A stretch of 34,456 bases of DNA from 2-12-FULL-42-15 sp964196565 (GCA_964196565.1 CAXMUH010000031.1:1-34456); one strand, 5' to 3'; counted from the first letter of the stretch, positions 22,591 to 30,706 are shown. A program made the numbers and translations. The notes: generated by a model from the letters alone, not told the origin.

Positions 22591-25281
22591 ATGAGTCGTC
22601 AATCGCACACAGGTTCAACTACAGAAGACGTAAAAGAAGAAGCTGTCGTTCCAACAGTTACAAAAGCAAAAGATAAAGTAATAAAGTATATGCAAGATAT
22701 CGAAAATCTTGAAAATTTTTCTGCAGAGCAAAAACAAGCATTCTATGCGTTTTTAGTGGAAAAACTGGGCTCTTATGAAAAAACGAAAACTCAACCAATT
22801 GTTGAAACATTAAGAAAGGCTGTCACTGAAAATCTCGAGGGCGATCACCTTAATGCTGCTTTTTTTAAAGCAGCTCAAAGCTTGCTTACAAATTTTAATC
22901 GTTTCAAGAATCTCGAGAAAATCGTCAGTCGCATTTATTTATGCTATTTCTATTGCGCAACAGGATTTAATAACCCACAAGCTTGGGAGCAAATCGCATT
23001 ATTACATAGCAATGTAAATTACTCGCCCCCCCTCGACAACCTCACCAAGTACATCTATAGGCACATAGCCACACTTCCAAGCCTCTCTAATTATTATCAT
23101 AAGACTCTCATCAATATGAGTATTACGGTTATCTATCTATATCATCGTGCTTTTCATGAATATTGTTGCGACAACCAGTTCGATGCTATGCTTAGGACTG
23201 CAACAGAAATTAATCGACTGTTTCAAGCTACTGACCGCCAGCTCGTCGCCAAATTTTCATTAGACACCCTAATTGACATGTCACAAAAACTCATTGAAAC
23301 TTATTTAACAAGCGCTCAACCTTTTCATAATATGGTGGACGTGGTAAAAATTATTGTTAACAGCAATTCCACACTATTAAAATTAACCCACGCATTAGCA
23401 AGAAACCTCGGTCATACCCGGCATGAAGACATTCAAACCCACCTCTTATCAATAATAGGAAGTTATCAAGATTTACTCGCCAATCTTAAGTCTCAAAGAG
23501 GTGACTATAGACAATTAATTTGCGAAGGTATTTTACCTCAGGTTAAAGCCGTTGCCGCTGAATTTGATTCTCGAGGCTATTTTATAGAAGCCTTTGAGAC
23601 ACAAAAACTTTATGTACAAACATGTCTGCAATACAGCACGCCAGTTCATGATGGCTACCAGCTTTATTTCGATTATGTTAATCATACTGTTATAGAACAG
23701 GAACGACATGTTGAGGAACGGAATGCAAGGGCCAAGAAAGGCCCAGACTTATTTGATTTTCTAAAGGAGGGGATTGAAGCACTTAACTTTGTTGTTAACC
23801 AGGAACATGATTTCACAAGCTGTAAAAGAGCATTAGAACTACAAAAAAAATGCCTAAATCTCCAACTTCCCCTCAGCTCAACATCTAGGATCAGCGTAAG
23901 ACAAAATATCGAAGCACACTTAAAAGAAAACGATGAAAAAATTGAGCGTGCAACACATAAAGAGAACTATCAACAAATATTTGAAGATGTAAAATCACAA
24001 ACTGAAGAACTAGATGCTGTGGATATGACAAAAATTTACGCCCAGCAACTTTTTCAAGTACAGTGGCGAACATTAAATCGCTTAACTGGCTCCAGTATTG
24101 CAGAAGCTAAAGCAGGATATTCGGGTGACACTCGCCCCGTTGCAGACAAATGTTTATTGTTAGTACATCAGCAAAGACTAAATGTAGTAGTCAAGATAAT
24201 TAAACTTTTAACTGCGCGTAAGCTGCATCTCCAGGAAAAAGGTAGTACATCAAAGTTAAGCTATATTGAAGGCCGGCTGAATTCGCTTAACGGTAATCAA
24301 AGAGCTTTAGAAATGGTATTAAAACAAATATCAGCACGTCTGCAAGACACAAGTTCTCCACAACGTGTAAAAAGCAATGGGATCCGCACAACGGCAACAG
24401 AACAGCAAGGTTTAGTGGAAGAAAAAACATTTACTGCACCAAGCACTCCACCTGTAGAGCGTGCACCCTTACCGCCAACCACATCTAATCTTTCAGCTAG
24501 TGCAGTGCCACTCGTTAGACAACCTAAACAAGATGCATCACCACCGCTACTTTCTTCTACAATTACTATCCCAGCAATACCCGAGTCAAAGGAAGTTCGA
24601 GATACTCCAGTGATACCTGTTGCACCAGCGCCACCACCACTACCATCGCCTATAAAACATGCGCCGGCTACACCGCAACCTCCAATTAACGGTTCTTCAG
24701 CTAGCCAAAAAATACCACCCGCGCCAGAAGTACCTTTACTACCGCCAACTGTTGGCGCAGCTTCAGCTGTTCCAAGTGGAGAACAAGTTATTCCTGTGAT
24801 ACCTAATGCGCCACCACCACCCCCACCACTACCATCGCCTAAAACACGTGCGCCGACTGCACCTCAAACTAACGGTTCTTCAGCTAAAGCTACAGTAACA
24901 CCCGCACCAAAAGCACCTTTAACGCTACAAAGACAACCGTCAACGAACTCAGGTCTTGCTGCACATTTAAATGCAATCACCTTGTTTAGCCGAGACAACC
25001 TAAAAAAAGCGCTTCCTAGAGAAGAAGCCGAAAGTAAAAATGGTGGCAGAAATGAATTACTTAGTGCGATTAAAGGTCGAGGCAAAACTGCTTTAAGGCC
25101 CGTCGAAAGACAACCACGCAAGCCGCCTCCAAAAACAGGACTCGCCTTGGCGTTGGAAAAAAGAATGAAACAGATGCGGGATGTTGTAGCATCCTCTGAT
25201 GATGAAAAAGTAGAAAAAAACTCTGGAGGTGAATGGGGCTCATCAAGTGACAGCGAGGGAAGTACTAGCCCTACTACCTAG
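22591..25281 (+). CDS. candidate WASP-like actin nucleation-promoting protein (proline-rich, WH2-like, connector, acidic)
   Basis: An 896-aa protein. Residues 1-600 are mostly helical and match nothing I recognise. Residues ~610-785 are Pro-rich, with VAPAPPPLPSP and NAPPPPPPLPSP tracts in a duplicated unit. Then come: LNAITLFSRDNLKKA (793-807), like thymosin-beta4/WH2 (IxxFxxxxLKK); GRNELLSAIKGRG...LRPV (819-838), like WH2 (RxxLLxxIxxG...LKxV); GLALALEKRMKQMRDVVASS (850-869), like the WASP connector helix; and an acidic Ser-rich tail, DDEKVEKNSGGEWGSSSDSE, with a single Trp882, like the acidic Arp2/3-binding motif. This order equals the VCA region of N-WASP and of Rickettsia RickA. I infer a secreted protein that recruits host actin and Arp2/3. 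There is no signal peptide, so transport would need a type III/IV-like system. The start has GGAGG seven bases before ATG. Confidence 0.75.
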   Translation: MSRQSHTGSTTEDVKEEAVVPTVTKAKDKVIKYMQDIENLENFSAEQKQAFYAFLVEKLGSYEKTKTQPIVETLRKAVTENLEGDHLNAAFFKAAQSLLTNFNRFKNLEKIVSRIYLCYFYCATGFNNPQAWEQIALLHSNVNYSPPLDNLTKYIYRHIATLPSLSNYYHKTLINMSITVIYLYHRAFHEYCCDNQFDAMLRTATEINRLFQATDRQLVAKFSLDTLIDMSQKLIETYLTSAQPFHNMVDVVKIIVNSNSTLLKLTHALARNLGHTRHEDIQTHLLSIIGSYQDLLANLKSQRGDYRQLICEGILPQVKAVAAEFDSRGYFIEAFETQKLYVQTCLQYSTPVHDGYQLYFDYVNHTVIEQERHVEERNARAKKGPDLFDFLKEGIEALNFVVNQEHDFTSCKRALELQKKCLNLQLPLSSTSRISVRQNIEAHLKENDEKIERATHKENYQQIFEDVKSQTEELDAVDMTKIYAQQLFQVQWRTLNRLTGSSIAEAKAGYSGDTRPVADKCLLLVHQQRLNVVVKIIKLLTARKLHLQEKGSTSKLSYIEGRLNSLNGNQRALEMVLKQISARLQDTSSPQRVKSNGIRTTATEQQGLVEEKTFTAPSTPPVERAPLPPTTSNLSASAVPLVRQPKQDASPPLLSSTITIPAIPESKEVRDTPVIPVAPAPPPLPSPIKHAPATPQPPINGSSASQKIPPAPEVPLLPPTVGAASAVPSGEQVIPVIPNAPPPPPPLPSPKTRAPTAPQTNGSSAKATVTPAPKAPLTLQRQPSTNSGLAAHLNAITLFSRDNLKKALPREEAESKNGGRNELLSAIKGRGKTALRPVERQPRKPPPKTGLALALEKRMKQMRDVVASSDDEKVEKNSGGEWGSSSDSEGSTSPTT
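24610..24702 (+). repeat. proline-rich coding repeat, unit 1
   Basis: Encodes VIPVAPAPPPLPSPIKHAPA and onward to NGSSAS. Unit 2 follows at 24796-24885 with closely matching DNA (start GTGATACCT, end GGTTCTTCAGCT). Confidence 0.8.
24796..24885 (+). repeat. proline-rich coding repeat, unit 2
   Basis: Encodes VIPNAPPPPPPLPSPKTRAP and onward to NGSSAK. The polyproline run is longer than in unit 1, suggesting expansion within the duplicated module. Confidence 0.8.
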
Positions 25282-25285
25282 AAAG

Positions 25286-25337
25286 TAACCCGGCCGGCCC
25301 TCACGCTTCGCAGAGGACAGGCTCCGCCGGCCGGGAA
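25286..25337 (+). repeat. 52-bp dispersed repeat, copy with TAACCCGG start
   Basis: Starts four bases after the stop codon of the VCA-like gene. Shares the frame TAACCCGG...TCACGCTTCGCAGAGGACAGG...GGCCGGGAA with 33408-33459 and 4255-4306. Confidence 0.83.
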
Positions 25338-25344
25338 AATAAAA

Positions 25345-25401
25345 CCTGACCAACAGATCCCTCGGCTTCGCTCGGGACGACATCCGTGTCGGTTGACCAG
25401 G
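25345..25401. repeat. CCTGACCAAC...GGTTGACCAGG palindromic element
   Basis: The outer arms CCTGACCAAC and GGTTGACCAGG are inverted repeats; the inside carries a second palindrome, CCCTCGGCTTCGCTCGGG. It lies seven bases after the 52-bp element, so two elements are stacked. Confidence 0.75.
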
Positions 25402-25760
25402 CGAAAGCGTATAAAGCCTGAGTTTATAGAGGAAAATTTCACGTTTCAATTCGACTTAAAACAGCGTCAAAGTAACACCATTGCCTTGTTATCTTTTGGG
25501 GTCAATTTGCAATTTATACACTCAACACTGTTTTTATCTTATTTTTAACACGCCCAATCTTTATGCACGGTTTAGACTACTAAGAAGCCAAAGCATATCT
25601 TTTTTTTGGCGTCGCATATGCTCTTGGTTATTTAGTGCCAATGGCGGGTAGGCATTAACTAGTGGCCTTGCCCATATTACACGCCTAACCCTGATAATTT
25701 GTCAATTCTAGCAGGATAAGATAGTCTTAAGTATTCCTTAAATCTAAAAGCGGGGGCCGT
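25402..25760. other. intergenic DNA without a recognised gene
   Basis: AT-rich DNA separating the VCA-like gene from the small unknown at 25761. TTGTCA near 25699 with TAGTCT 17 bases on is a weak promoter candidate for that gene. A GGGGTCAA stretch near 25499 resembles one arm of the 3013 palindrome but has no partner. Nothing else is identified. Confidence 0.4.
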
Positions 25761-26258
25761 ATGCGATTATTTTGTTGTTTTGATACTCCATTAAAACCCA
25801 AATCGTATGAAGAAAAACTTACATCTGCAGTAAGTAAATTTCTTAACATTTCGTGTAAGGATCTTTTCTTTCATAGTAAAATTGCTAAAAATGATCCTTA
25901 TAATATACTTGATCGAGAAGCATATCGTTTTGTAATAAAAAATAATGAAGAGACGCTATCTCAGGCCCGTAACTTTTTTAGCCAGATTAGGTCTATTAAA
26001 AGTAGGATTGGTCAAAATGATAATTTTGATTTGGATAAAGTTATTCGCTATTGTAAAAGTGAGAATAATATCACGATCACAAGGCCTGGGATGAACATCC
26101 TATCGAATAAATTGTTATATATAGCGGCAGATATGGCGGAAACAATCATGAAGGATGAGCTCTCAATTTGTATTATTCCAGAGTTAGAGCTAGAAGAAAA
26201 AAAAGAAGATTTAAATACTTCTTTATCAGCATCAACATCAGCATCATCTTCGTGTTAA
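25761..26258 (+). CDS. small protein of unknown function with acidic/Ser-rich C-terminus
   Basis: A 165-aa protein that I do not recognise. It starts MRLFCCFDTPLKPKSYEEKL, is mixed helical (residues ~20-135), and ends ELELEEKKEDLNTSLSAST followed by Ala/Ser and a final Cys. A Glu-rich block followed by small polar residues in the last 30 positions is the pattern reported for Dot/Icm type IV substrates, so it could be a translocated protein; this is inference. There is no signal peptide or membrane segment. ATG at 25761 has a GGGGG run about six bases upstream. It is AT-richer than its neighbours and isolated between repeat clusters. Confidence 0.65.
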   Translation: MRLFCCFDTPLKPKSYEEKLTSAVSKFLNISCKDLFFHSKIAKNDPYNILDREAYRFVIKNNEETLSQARNFFSQIRSIKSRIGQNDNFDLDKVIRYCKSENNITITRPGMNILSNKLLYIAADMAETIMKDELSICIIPELELEEKKEDLNTSLSASTSASSSC

Positions 26259-26315
26259 TAAAAGCCAATATGAGATCAAATACAAATGCTGAAGAGTATT
26301 GAAATCGTAAGCAAT

Positions 26316-26409
26316 GGAATGAACCCATCCACCTTTACAACGGCTTCTAAAGAGCCGATAGTAAATTTTTACTAAAAACAAAGATGGAGGGTTCATCATG
26401 AATGAACCC
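26316..26409. repeat. cluster of inverted repeats around ATGAACCC
   Basis: GGAATGAACCCATCCACCTTT (21 nt, 26316-26336) is an imperfect inverse of 26380-26400, and a perfect hairpin GGGTTCAT/ATGAACCC sits at 26389-26409; CGGCT/AGCCG (26341-26357) forms another. It resembles an insertion-sequence end or a miniature element. The 26389 hairpin, read on the minus strand, precedes a T-rich stretch and might end transcription of the gene at 26477. Confidence 0.6.
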
Positions 26410-26476
26410 ACACTAGGAATTAAACAACAGGTGCTGGTGATGTATCTGTTGTTACAGAGGTATTACCCTTGCTGGA

Positions 26477-27112
26477 TTAAGATGAAGATAAAGGATTTGC
26501 TGGCATCAGCAAAGCACTTGCGTCAACTCCAAGAGGGGGTTTTTCAACGACTATTCCCTGTTTATCGATATGAAATAGCTTGTCATCATAGCGAACTGTA
26601 TTAAATCGCTTATTTCGCTCATTTTCAGGCTTCAATCGATCCTCGGGCGTGTTATCGGAGGATAATAACTTTGCTACTGCTCGCATGGCATATTCTTTTG
26701 GTGAAACTTTCCTTAATACAAACACAGAATCTTGAACACCGGTTTGCTTTGCCGCTCTATATAATACATTCGCGATTTTTTCAAATGCCTTTAAAAATGG
26801 CTTTGCAGCGTCTTCAGGTTTTGAGTCTCTTTTTTCAGGGGCAGGAGAAACCATCACTTCAGCTTCAAAATGACCATCTGCATATTGGAAAATTTCAAAG
26901 CGCACTTTATTGTTATTGGTTCCGAGCGTGGCCTGTTGATACCCGTTTTTATCGTTGGTTTTAGCATCTGAAACATCCGAGCCCGTCAAATCGAAACTCT
27001 TATCCAACTGCAGTTGTTTAATCAGCTCCCCAAAATTAACTTTATTTTTTATAAGGGAATCAGGTTCACGCCACACATGCTTTTTCGTCTGCGTGTCAGT
27101 ATCTTCTGTCAC
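26477..27112 (-). CDS. protein of unknown function
   Basis: A 211-aa soluble protein that I do not recognise. It starts MTEDTDTQTKKHVWREPDSL and contains a likely alpha/beta core (residues ~65-130: KVRFEIFQYADGHFEAEVMVS, then a helix AAKPFLKAFEKIANVLYRAAKQ and a strand DSVFVLRKVSPKEYAM). It ends in a short Pro/Ser tail. The start is GTG at 27112, supported by GGGAGAG six bases upstream. It is a single gene, downstream of nothing on its strand except tsaD's far end. A strand/helix pattern after 'FEIFQYADG' might suggest a small effector or chaperone-like fold, but I cannot assign one. Confidence 0.65.
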   Translation of the reverse strand: MTEDTDTQTKKHVWREPDSLIKNKVNFGELIKQLQLDKSFDLTGSDVSDAKTNDKNGYQQATLGTNNNKVRFEIFQYADGHFEAEVMVSPAPEKRDSKPEDAAKPFLKAFEKIANVLYRAAKQTGVQDSVFVLRKVSPKEYAMRAVAKLLSSDNTPEDRLKPENERNKRFNTVRYDDKLFHIDKQGIVVEKPPLGVDASALLMPANPLSSS

Positions 27113-27189
27113 AATCGCTCTCCCACCGAGTCGGTAATATAGATATGCCTATAATACCAGTCGAATATTAAAATAAGCTTAACTGCTCA

Positions 27190-28203
27190 TTAGCACGGAG
27201 GTTTAAGCTCAATAATTGGCCAGCGCGGCTTAACCTCGATGACTAAGTCGGCTTGCTGTCCTTTTGATAGTCTAAGCCAGCCGGTATAGGCCACCATTGC
27301 ACCGTTGTCTGTGCAAAATTCAGACCGCGGATAAAAGACTTCGGCACTTAATCGCTCTGACAACTGCTGCCGTAATCGCTTATTTGCACTCACACCACCC
27401 ACCATCACCAATTGATTCAACCCAGTTTGCACCAACGCGCGCTCACACTTGGCAATCAAAGTATCGACCACAGCGTCTTCAAAAGCGCGAGCGATATCGG
27501 CCCTGGTTTGTTGATTGTCGTCATTGTCTCTAAACGTTTTTAACGCATGGGTTTTTAAACCACTAAAACTAAAATCACAATTTTTGCGATGAATCATCGG
27601 CCGTGGAAATTGAAATCGTTTGGGATCACCGCGCTCTGCTAGTTTTGCAAGTTCTGGACCACCTGGATAAGGCAAACCTAAAATCTTGGCGGTTTTATCA
27701 AATGCTTCACCGACCGCATCATCAACGCTTTCACCCAATAAAGTATATTCGCCGACACCTTTCACATGCACCAATAAAGTGTGCCCACCTGAAACCAAAA
27801 GTGCAACAAAAGGAAATTGTGGTTTTTTCTCTTCTAGCATTACCACCATTAAATGCGCTTCCATATGGTGCACGCCCACAGCTGGAATCGACCAGCCATA
27901 ACTTAATGAACGACCAATGGATGCGCCCACCATTAATGCGCCAATTAATCCGGGTCCTTTGGTATAGGCAATTCCATCAATATCTTTTGAAGTGCATTTA
28001 GCTTCTTTAAGGGCTTGTTGAATTAAAGGCAAGGCTTTACGAATATGGTCGCGTGATGCAAGTTCTGGCACCACACCACCCCACTCTTGATGAATTTCAA
28101 TTTGACTATAAACTTCATGTGCAATTAGTCCCTCTGTTTGATCATAAATCGCAACAGCTGTTTCGTCACACGAAGTTTCAATACCAAGAACGCGTTTTAT
28201 CAT
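27190..28203 (-). CDS. tsaD: tRNA N6-threonylcarbamoyladenosine synthase, catalytic subunit
   Basis: A 337-aa ASKHA-fold enzyme that, with TsaB and TsaE, transfers threonylcarbamoyl to A37 of ANN-decoding tRNAs. Signature parts are GIETSCDETAVAIYD (8-21), HHMEAH (112-117; two metal-binding His), LLVSGGHT (~136), GESVDDAVGEAFDK (~157-171), FSFSGLKT and MVGGVSANKRLR, with DNGAM near the end. The length is typical. The start ATG at 28203 has only a weak Shine-Dalgarno. Two short repeats separate it from mdh upstream. Confidence 0.97.
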   Translation of the reverse strand: MIKRVLGIETSCDETAVAIYDQTEGLIAHEVYSQIEIHQEWGGVVPELASRDHIRKALPLIQQALKEAKCTSKDIDGIAYTKGPGLIGALMVGASIGRSLSYGWSIPAVGVHHMEAHLMVVMLEEKKPQFPFVALLVSGGHTLLVHVKGVGEYTLLGESVDDAVGEAFDKTAKILGLPYPGGPELAKLAERGDPKRFQFPRPMIHRKNCDFSFSGLKTHALKTFRDNDDNQQTRADIARAFEDAVVDTLIAKCERALVQTGLNQLVMVGGVSANKRLRQQLSERLSAEVFYPRSEFCTDNGAMVAYTGWLRLSKGQQADLVIEVKPRWPIIELKPPC

Positions 28204-28225
28204 AATGATTCAAAATAAATAATCA

Positions 28226-28253
28226 CCTGGCCGACAAAGTCGTCCAGGCTACG
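28226..28253 (-). repeat. short GTAGCCTGG...GGCCAGG hairpin repeat
   Basis: Reverse complement of the core of 4179-4233 (GACGACTTTGTCGGCC), with CCTGG/CCAGG arms. Confidence 0.7.
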
Positions 28254-28274
28254 GGTGCCAAAATTGGCTTTGAT

Positions 28275-28313
28275 GTAGCCCGGACAAGCAATCATAGATT
28301 GCGCGGCCGGGAA
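28275..28313 (+). repeat. dispersed GTAGCCCGG repeat, core form
   Basis: GTAGCCCGGACAAGC, then ATCATAGATTGCGCGGCCGG and GAA. Nearly identical to the inverted copy at 9476-9514. It lies just beyond the mdh stop codon. Confidence 0.8.
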
Positions 28314-28322
28314 CTATAAAGT

Positions 28323-29312
28323 TTATTTTATCAAACCTAATTTTTTCACCATCTCACGTTCTTGTCTTAACTCATCCAACACGGTTTGAAATTTTTGCTG
28401 GCCAAACTCGTTAAATTCAACGCCTTCAATAACTTTCAATTTGCCATTTTCTGTGCGACATGGAAAAGAAAAAATTAATCCTTTATCGACACCGTACTGA
28501 CCGTCGGAGCACAACGCCATCGAATAACCTTCACTGCCTTGCGTTTCATTTACTAGCGCTTGCACACCATTAATAGCTGCATTCGCCGCAGAAGCTGCAG
28601 AAGATGCGCCACGTGCTTTTATCACTTTCGCGCCACGTTGCTGCACGATCGGCAGAAAATCATTAATTAACCATTGCTCATTAATCACATCGACAACCGG
28701 TTTGCCCTCGATGGTAGCATGATAAAAATCAGGGTATTGATTCGCAGAGTGATTACCCCACACAATCATGTTTTTTACGTCATTGACGCTAACGCCTACT
28801 TTCATGGCGAGTTGTGATTTCGCTCGATTTTGATCTAACATGGTCATTGCAAAAAAGCGATCGCTTGGCACATCCGGCGCTGCATTCATCGCAATTAAAC
28901 AATTGGTGTTGCAAGGGTTACCGACGACAAATACGCGCACATCGTCTGCGGCATTATCATTAATTGCCTTGCCTTGTGGCACAAAAATTCCACCATTAAT
29001 TTTTAATAAATCAGCACGCTCCATGCCTTCTTTTCTTGGAACCGCACCAACAAAATAAGCCCAATTAACACCGTTAAAAGCAACATTGGGATCAGCTGAT
29101 GCAACAATATTTTTTAATAATGGGAATGCACAATCTTGTAATTCCATTACCACGCCTTCTAACGCTGGCAATGCCGGTTCAATTTCTAAAAGGTGCAAAT
29201 CAACCGTGGTGTCCGCTCCAAAAACCTGACCCGATGCAATACGAAATAATAATGCATAACCAATATTGCCCGCAGCTCCGGTGACTGCTACTTTTACATG
29301 TTTTTGACTCAC
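28323..29312 (-). CDS. mdh: malate dehydrogenase
   Basis: A 329-aa NAD-dependent malate dehydrogenase (cytosolic-like/type 2 group) interconverting malate and oxaloacetate in the TCA cycle. It shows the Rossmann loop VAVTGAAGNIGY (8-19), VGAVPRKEGMERADLL (substrate loop with Arg residues), VVGNPCNTN, TMLDQNRAK (catalytic Asp) and WGNHSANQYPD (catalytic His). The start is GTG at 29312 with AGGAG six bases upstream; it overlaps the cysQ stop (GTGA), so translation is coupled to cysQ. A dispersed repeat follows the stop. Confidence 0.96.
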   Translation of the reverse strand: MSQKHVKVAVTGAAGNIGYALLFRIASGQVFGADTTVDLHLLEIEPALPALEGVVMELQDCAFPLLKNIVASADPNVAFNGVNWAYFVGAVPRKEGMERADLLKINGGIFVPQGKAINDNAADDVRVFVVGNPCNTNCLIAMNAAPDVPSDRFFAMTMLDQNRAKSQLAMKVGVSVNDVKNMIVWGNHSANQYPDFYHATIEGKPVVDVINEQWLINDFLPIVQQRGAKVIKARGASSAASAANAAINGVQALVNETQGSEGYSMALCSDGQYGVDKGLIFSFPCRTENGKLKVIEGVEFNEFGQQKFQTVLDELRQEREMVKKLGLIK

Positions 29313-30142
29313 AAATTTCTCCTCTTTTCATTGATAAATTTTCTAACCTCAGCTGAACTGGATGGATCCCCCAACGCCACAAACGGTGGATTTATGACAC
29401 TGGCTTTGGTGTTGTATTGCAAAGGCTCACCCTCCAAATCAACAATCACACCACCCGCTGCAACTAAAATACATTGACCTGCTGCACTATCCCATTCACC
29501 GGTTTCACCTAAGCGGGGATAAAGATCCGCTTTGCCTTCGGCCAACCAGCAAAATTTTAGCGAGCTGTTTACTCGCTCAATTTGGGCGCCGTGTTGGCTT
29601 TGATAAATTCGTAATAATACCGTCTTACTTAAATAACGCCCCAAAACAATCCGGCAGTTTGCCCAATGCATGGTCGACGTTGAAATCGAGACTGGCAAGC
29701 TGCTTGCCACTTGCTTAAATGCTGCGCCATCTTGTGTGGCATAATAACAAAGATGCAGCGCCGGTGCATAGATTACACCTAAAATTGGTAAATGTTGATC
29801 TATCAGCGCAATATTTACGGTAAATTCATCACAACCTTCGACAAAACCACGGGTTCCATCCAGCGGATCCACCAGCCAATAGCGCTGCCAAGTTTGACGC
29901 TCAGTAAATGGCAGAATGATCGACTCTTCGCTCAAAATCGGAATATCTGGGGTTAACTTTTGCAACCCATCGATAACGATTTGATTGGCCTTTAAATCTG
30001 CTTCGGTCAACAGCGTTTTATCTTTTTTACGAGTAATCTTTAAACTTTCAGCTTGGCCGCCATGATAGTTTAAAATTGCATCACCTGCCTGCTTTGCGAT
30101 TTCAATCACTTTCGGTAACAGTTGCTCTAATGATTCACTCAT
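29309..30142 (-). CDS. cysQ: 3'(2'),5'-bisphosphate nucleotidase CysQ
   Basis: A 277-aa Mg-dependent phosphatase of the inositol-monophosphatase fold that removes the 3'-phosphate from PAP, a by-product of sulfate assimilation and 4'-phosphopantetheine transfer. It has ILSEES (metal-binding Glu), DPLDGTRGFVEGCDEFTVNIAL (the DPxDGT motif, here split over one strand and loop) and EWDSAAGQ (the WDxAAG motif). It overlaps nudE upstream (ATGA) and mdh downstream (GTGA), both by four bases. Confidence 0.95.
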   Translation of the reverse strand: MSESLEQLLPKVIEIAKQAGDAILNYHGGQAESLKITRKKDKTLLTEADLKANQIVIDGLQKLTPDIPILSEESIILPFTERQTWQRYWLVDPLDGTRGFVEGCDEFTVNIALIDQHLPILGVIYAPALHLCYYATQDGAAFKQVASSLPVSISTSTMHWANCRIVLGRYLSKTVLLRIYQSQHGAQIERVNSSLKFCWLAEGKADLYPRLGETGEWDSAAGQCILVAAGGVIVDLEGEPLQYNTKASVINPPFVALGDPSSSAEVRKFINEKRRNL

Positions 30143-30681
30143 GATTTTAATCGCCTTAAAAGCTGAAATAAGGCCGCTTGGCTGCGCGCCTCATGAAATT
30201 CTGGCTGCGCCAACAACGCATCCACCTCGGACAATTTCCAAGGCACTACCTCGATTGGCTCGGGCTCATCGCCCTCGGCCTTTGCTGGGTACAAATCCTC
30301 GGCCAACACAATATCCATCATTGACGTCATATAACCGGGAGATGCGCTCACCCGGCCTAAAAGAGTCATCTGCTTAGCGCCATAACCCACCTCTTCCATA
30401 AGCTCACGCTGGGCAGTCTCTAACAACTCTTCGCCCTGATCAATAGCGCCCTTCGGAAAACCGAGCACATAATCATCCACCCCGGCCCCATATTCACGAA
30501 TTAACAGGATAGTCTCTTTGTCCAACAAAGGAACTACCAGCACAGAACCCCGCGCGCGACCGCCAATACGTTCAAAATTGCGCTCTTCACCATTGGAAAA
30601 TCGCAAATGTAAGCCTTCAATGGTAAAAAAAGCACTTTGCGCTAGCGTCGTTGATTTGATAATGTGTGGTTTCTTACTCAC
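30139..30681 (-). CDS. nudE: NudE-like ADP-compound hydrolase (Nudix)
   Basis: A 180-aa Nudix hydrolase acting on ADP-ribose, Ap3A, NADH and similar substrates. The Nudix box fits Gx5Ex7REUxEExGU: GAIDQGEELLETAQ followed by RELMEEVGY. LRFSNGEERNFER and LGRVSASPGYMTSMMDIVLA also match E. coli NudE. I start at GTG 30681, giving MSKKPHIIKS, which parallels E. coli MSKSLQKPTI and has AGGAG ten bases upstream; a GTG seven codons earlier (30702) overlaps that site. It is the first gene of nudE-cysQ-mdh and divergent from hemW with 25 bp between starts. Confidence 0.94.
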   Translation of the reverse strand: MSKKPHIIKSTTLAQSAFFTIEGLHLRFSNGEERNFERIGGRARGSVLVVPLLDKETILLIREYGAGVDDYVLGFPKGAIDQGEELLETAQRELMEEVGYGAKQMTLLGRVSASPGYMTSMMDIVLAEDLYPAKAEGDEPEPIEVVPWKLSEVDALLAQPEFHEARSQAALFQLLRRLKS

Positions 30682-30706
30682 AAATGGGCAACTCCTAAAC
30701 ACCGAT

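Noticed and set aside
25699..25730. Possible promoter TTGTCA-N17-TAGTCT before the 25761 gene
   Set aside because: The -10 match is poor; mentioned in the gap entry but not listed as a feature.
26398..26604. 68-codon plus-strand frame starting MNEPTLGIKQQ, possible transposase start
   Set aside because: Most of it is antisense to the well-supported gene 26477-27112, and no transposase motif follows; kept only as an inverted-repeat cluster.
30518..30706. Upstream extension of hemW by 63 codons
   Set aside because: Antisense to nudE and without similarity to HemW; the family start matches the ATG at 30707.
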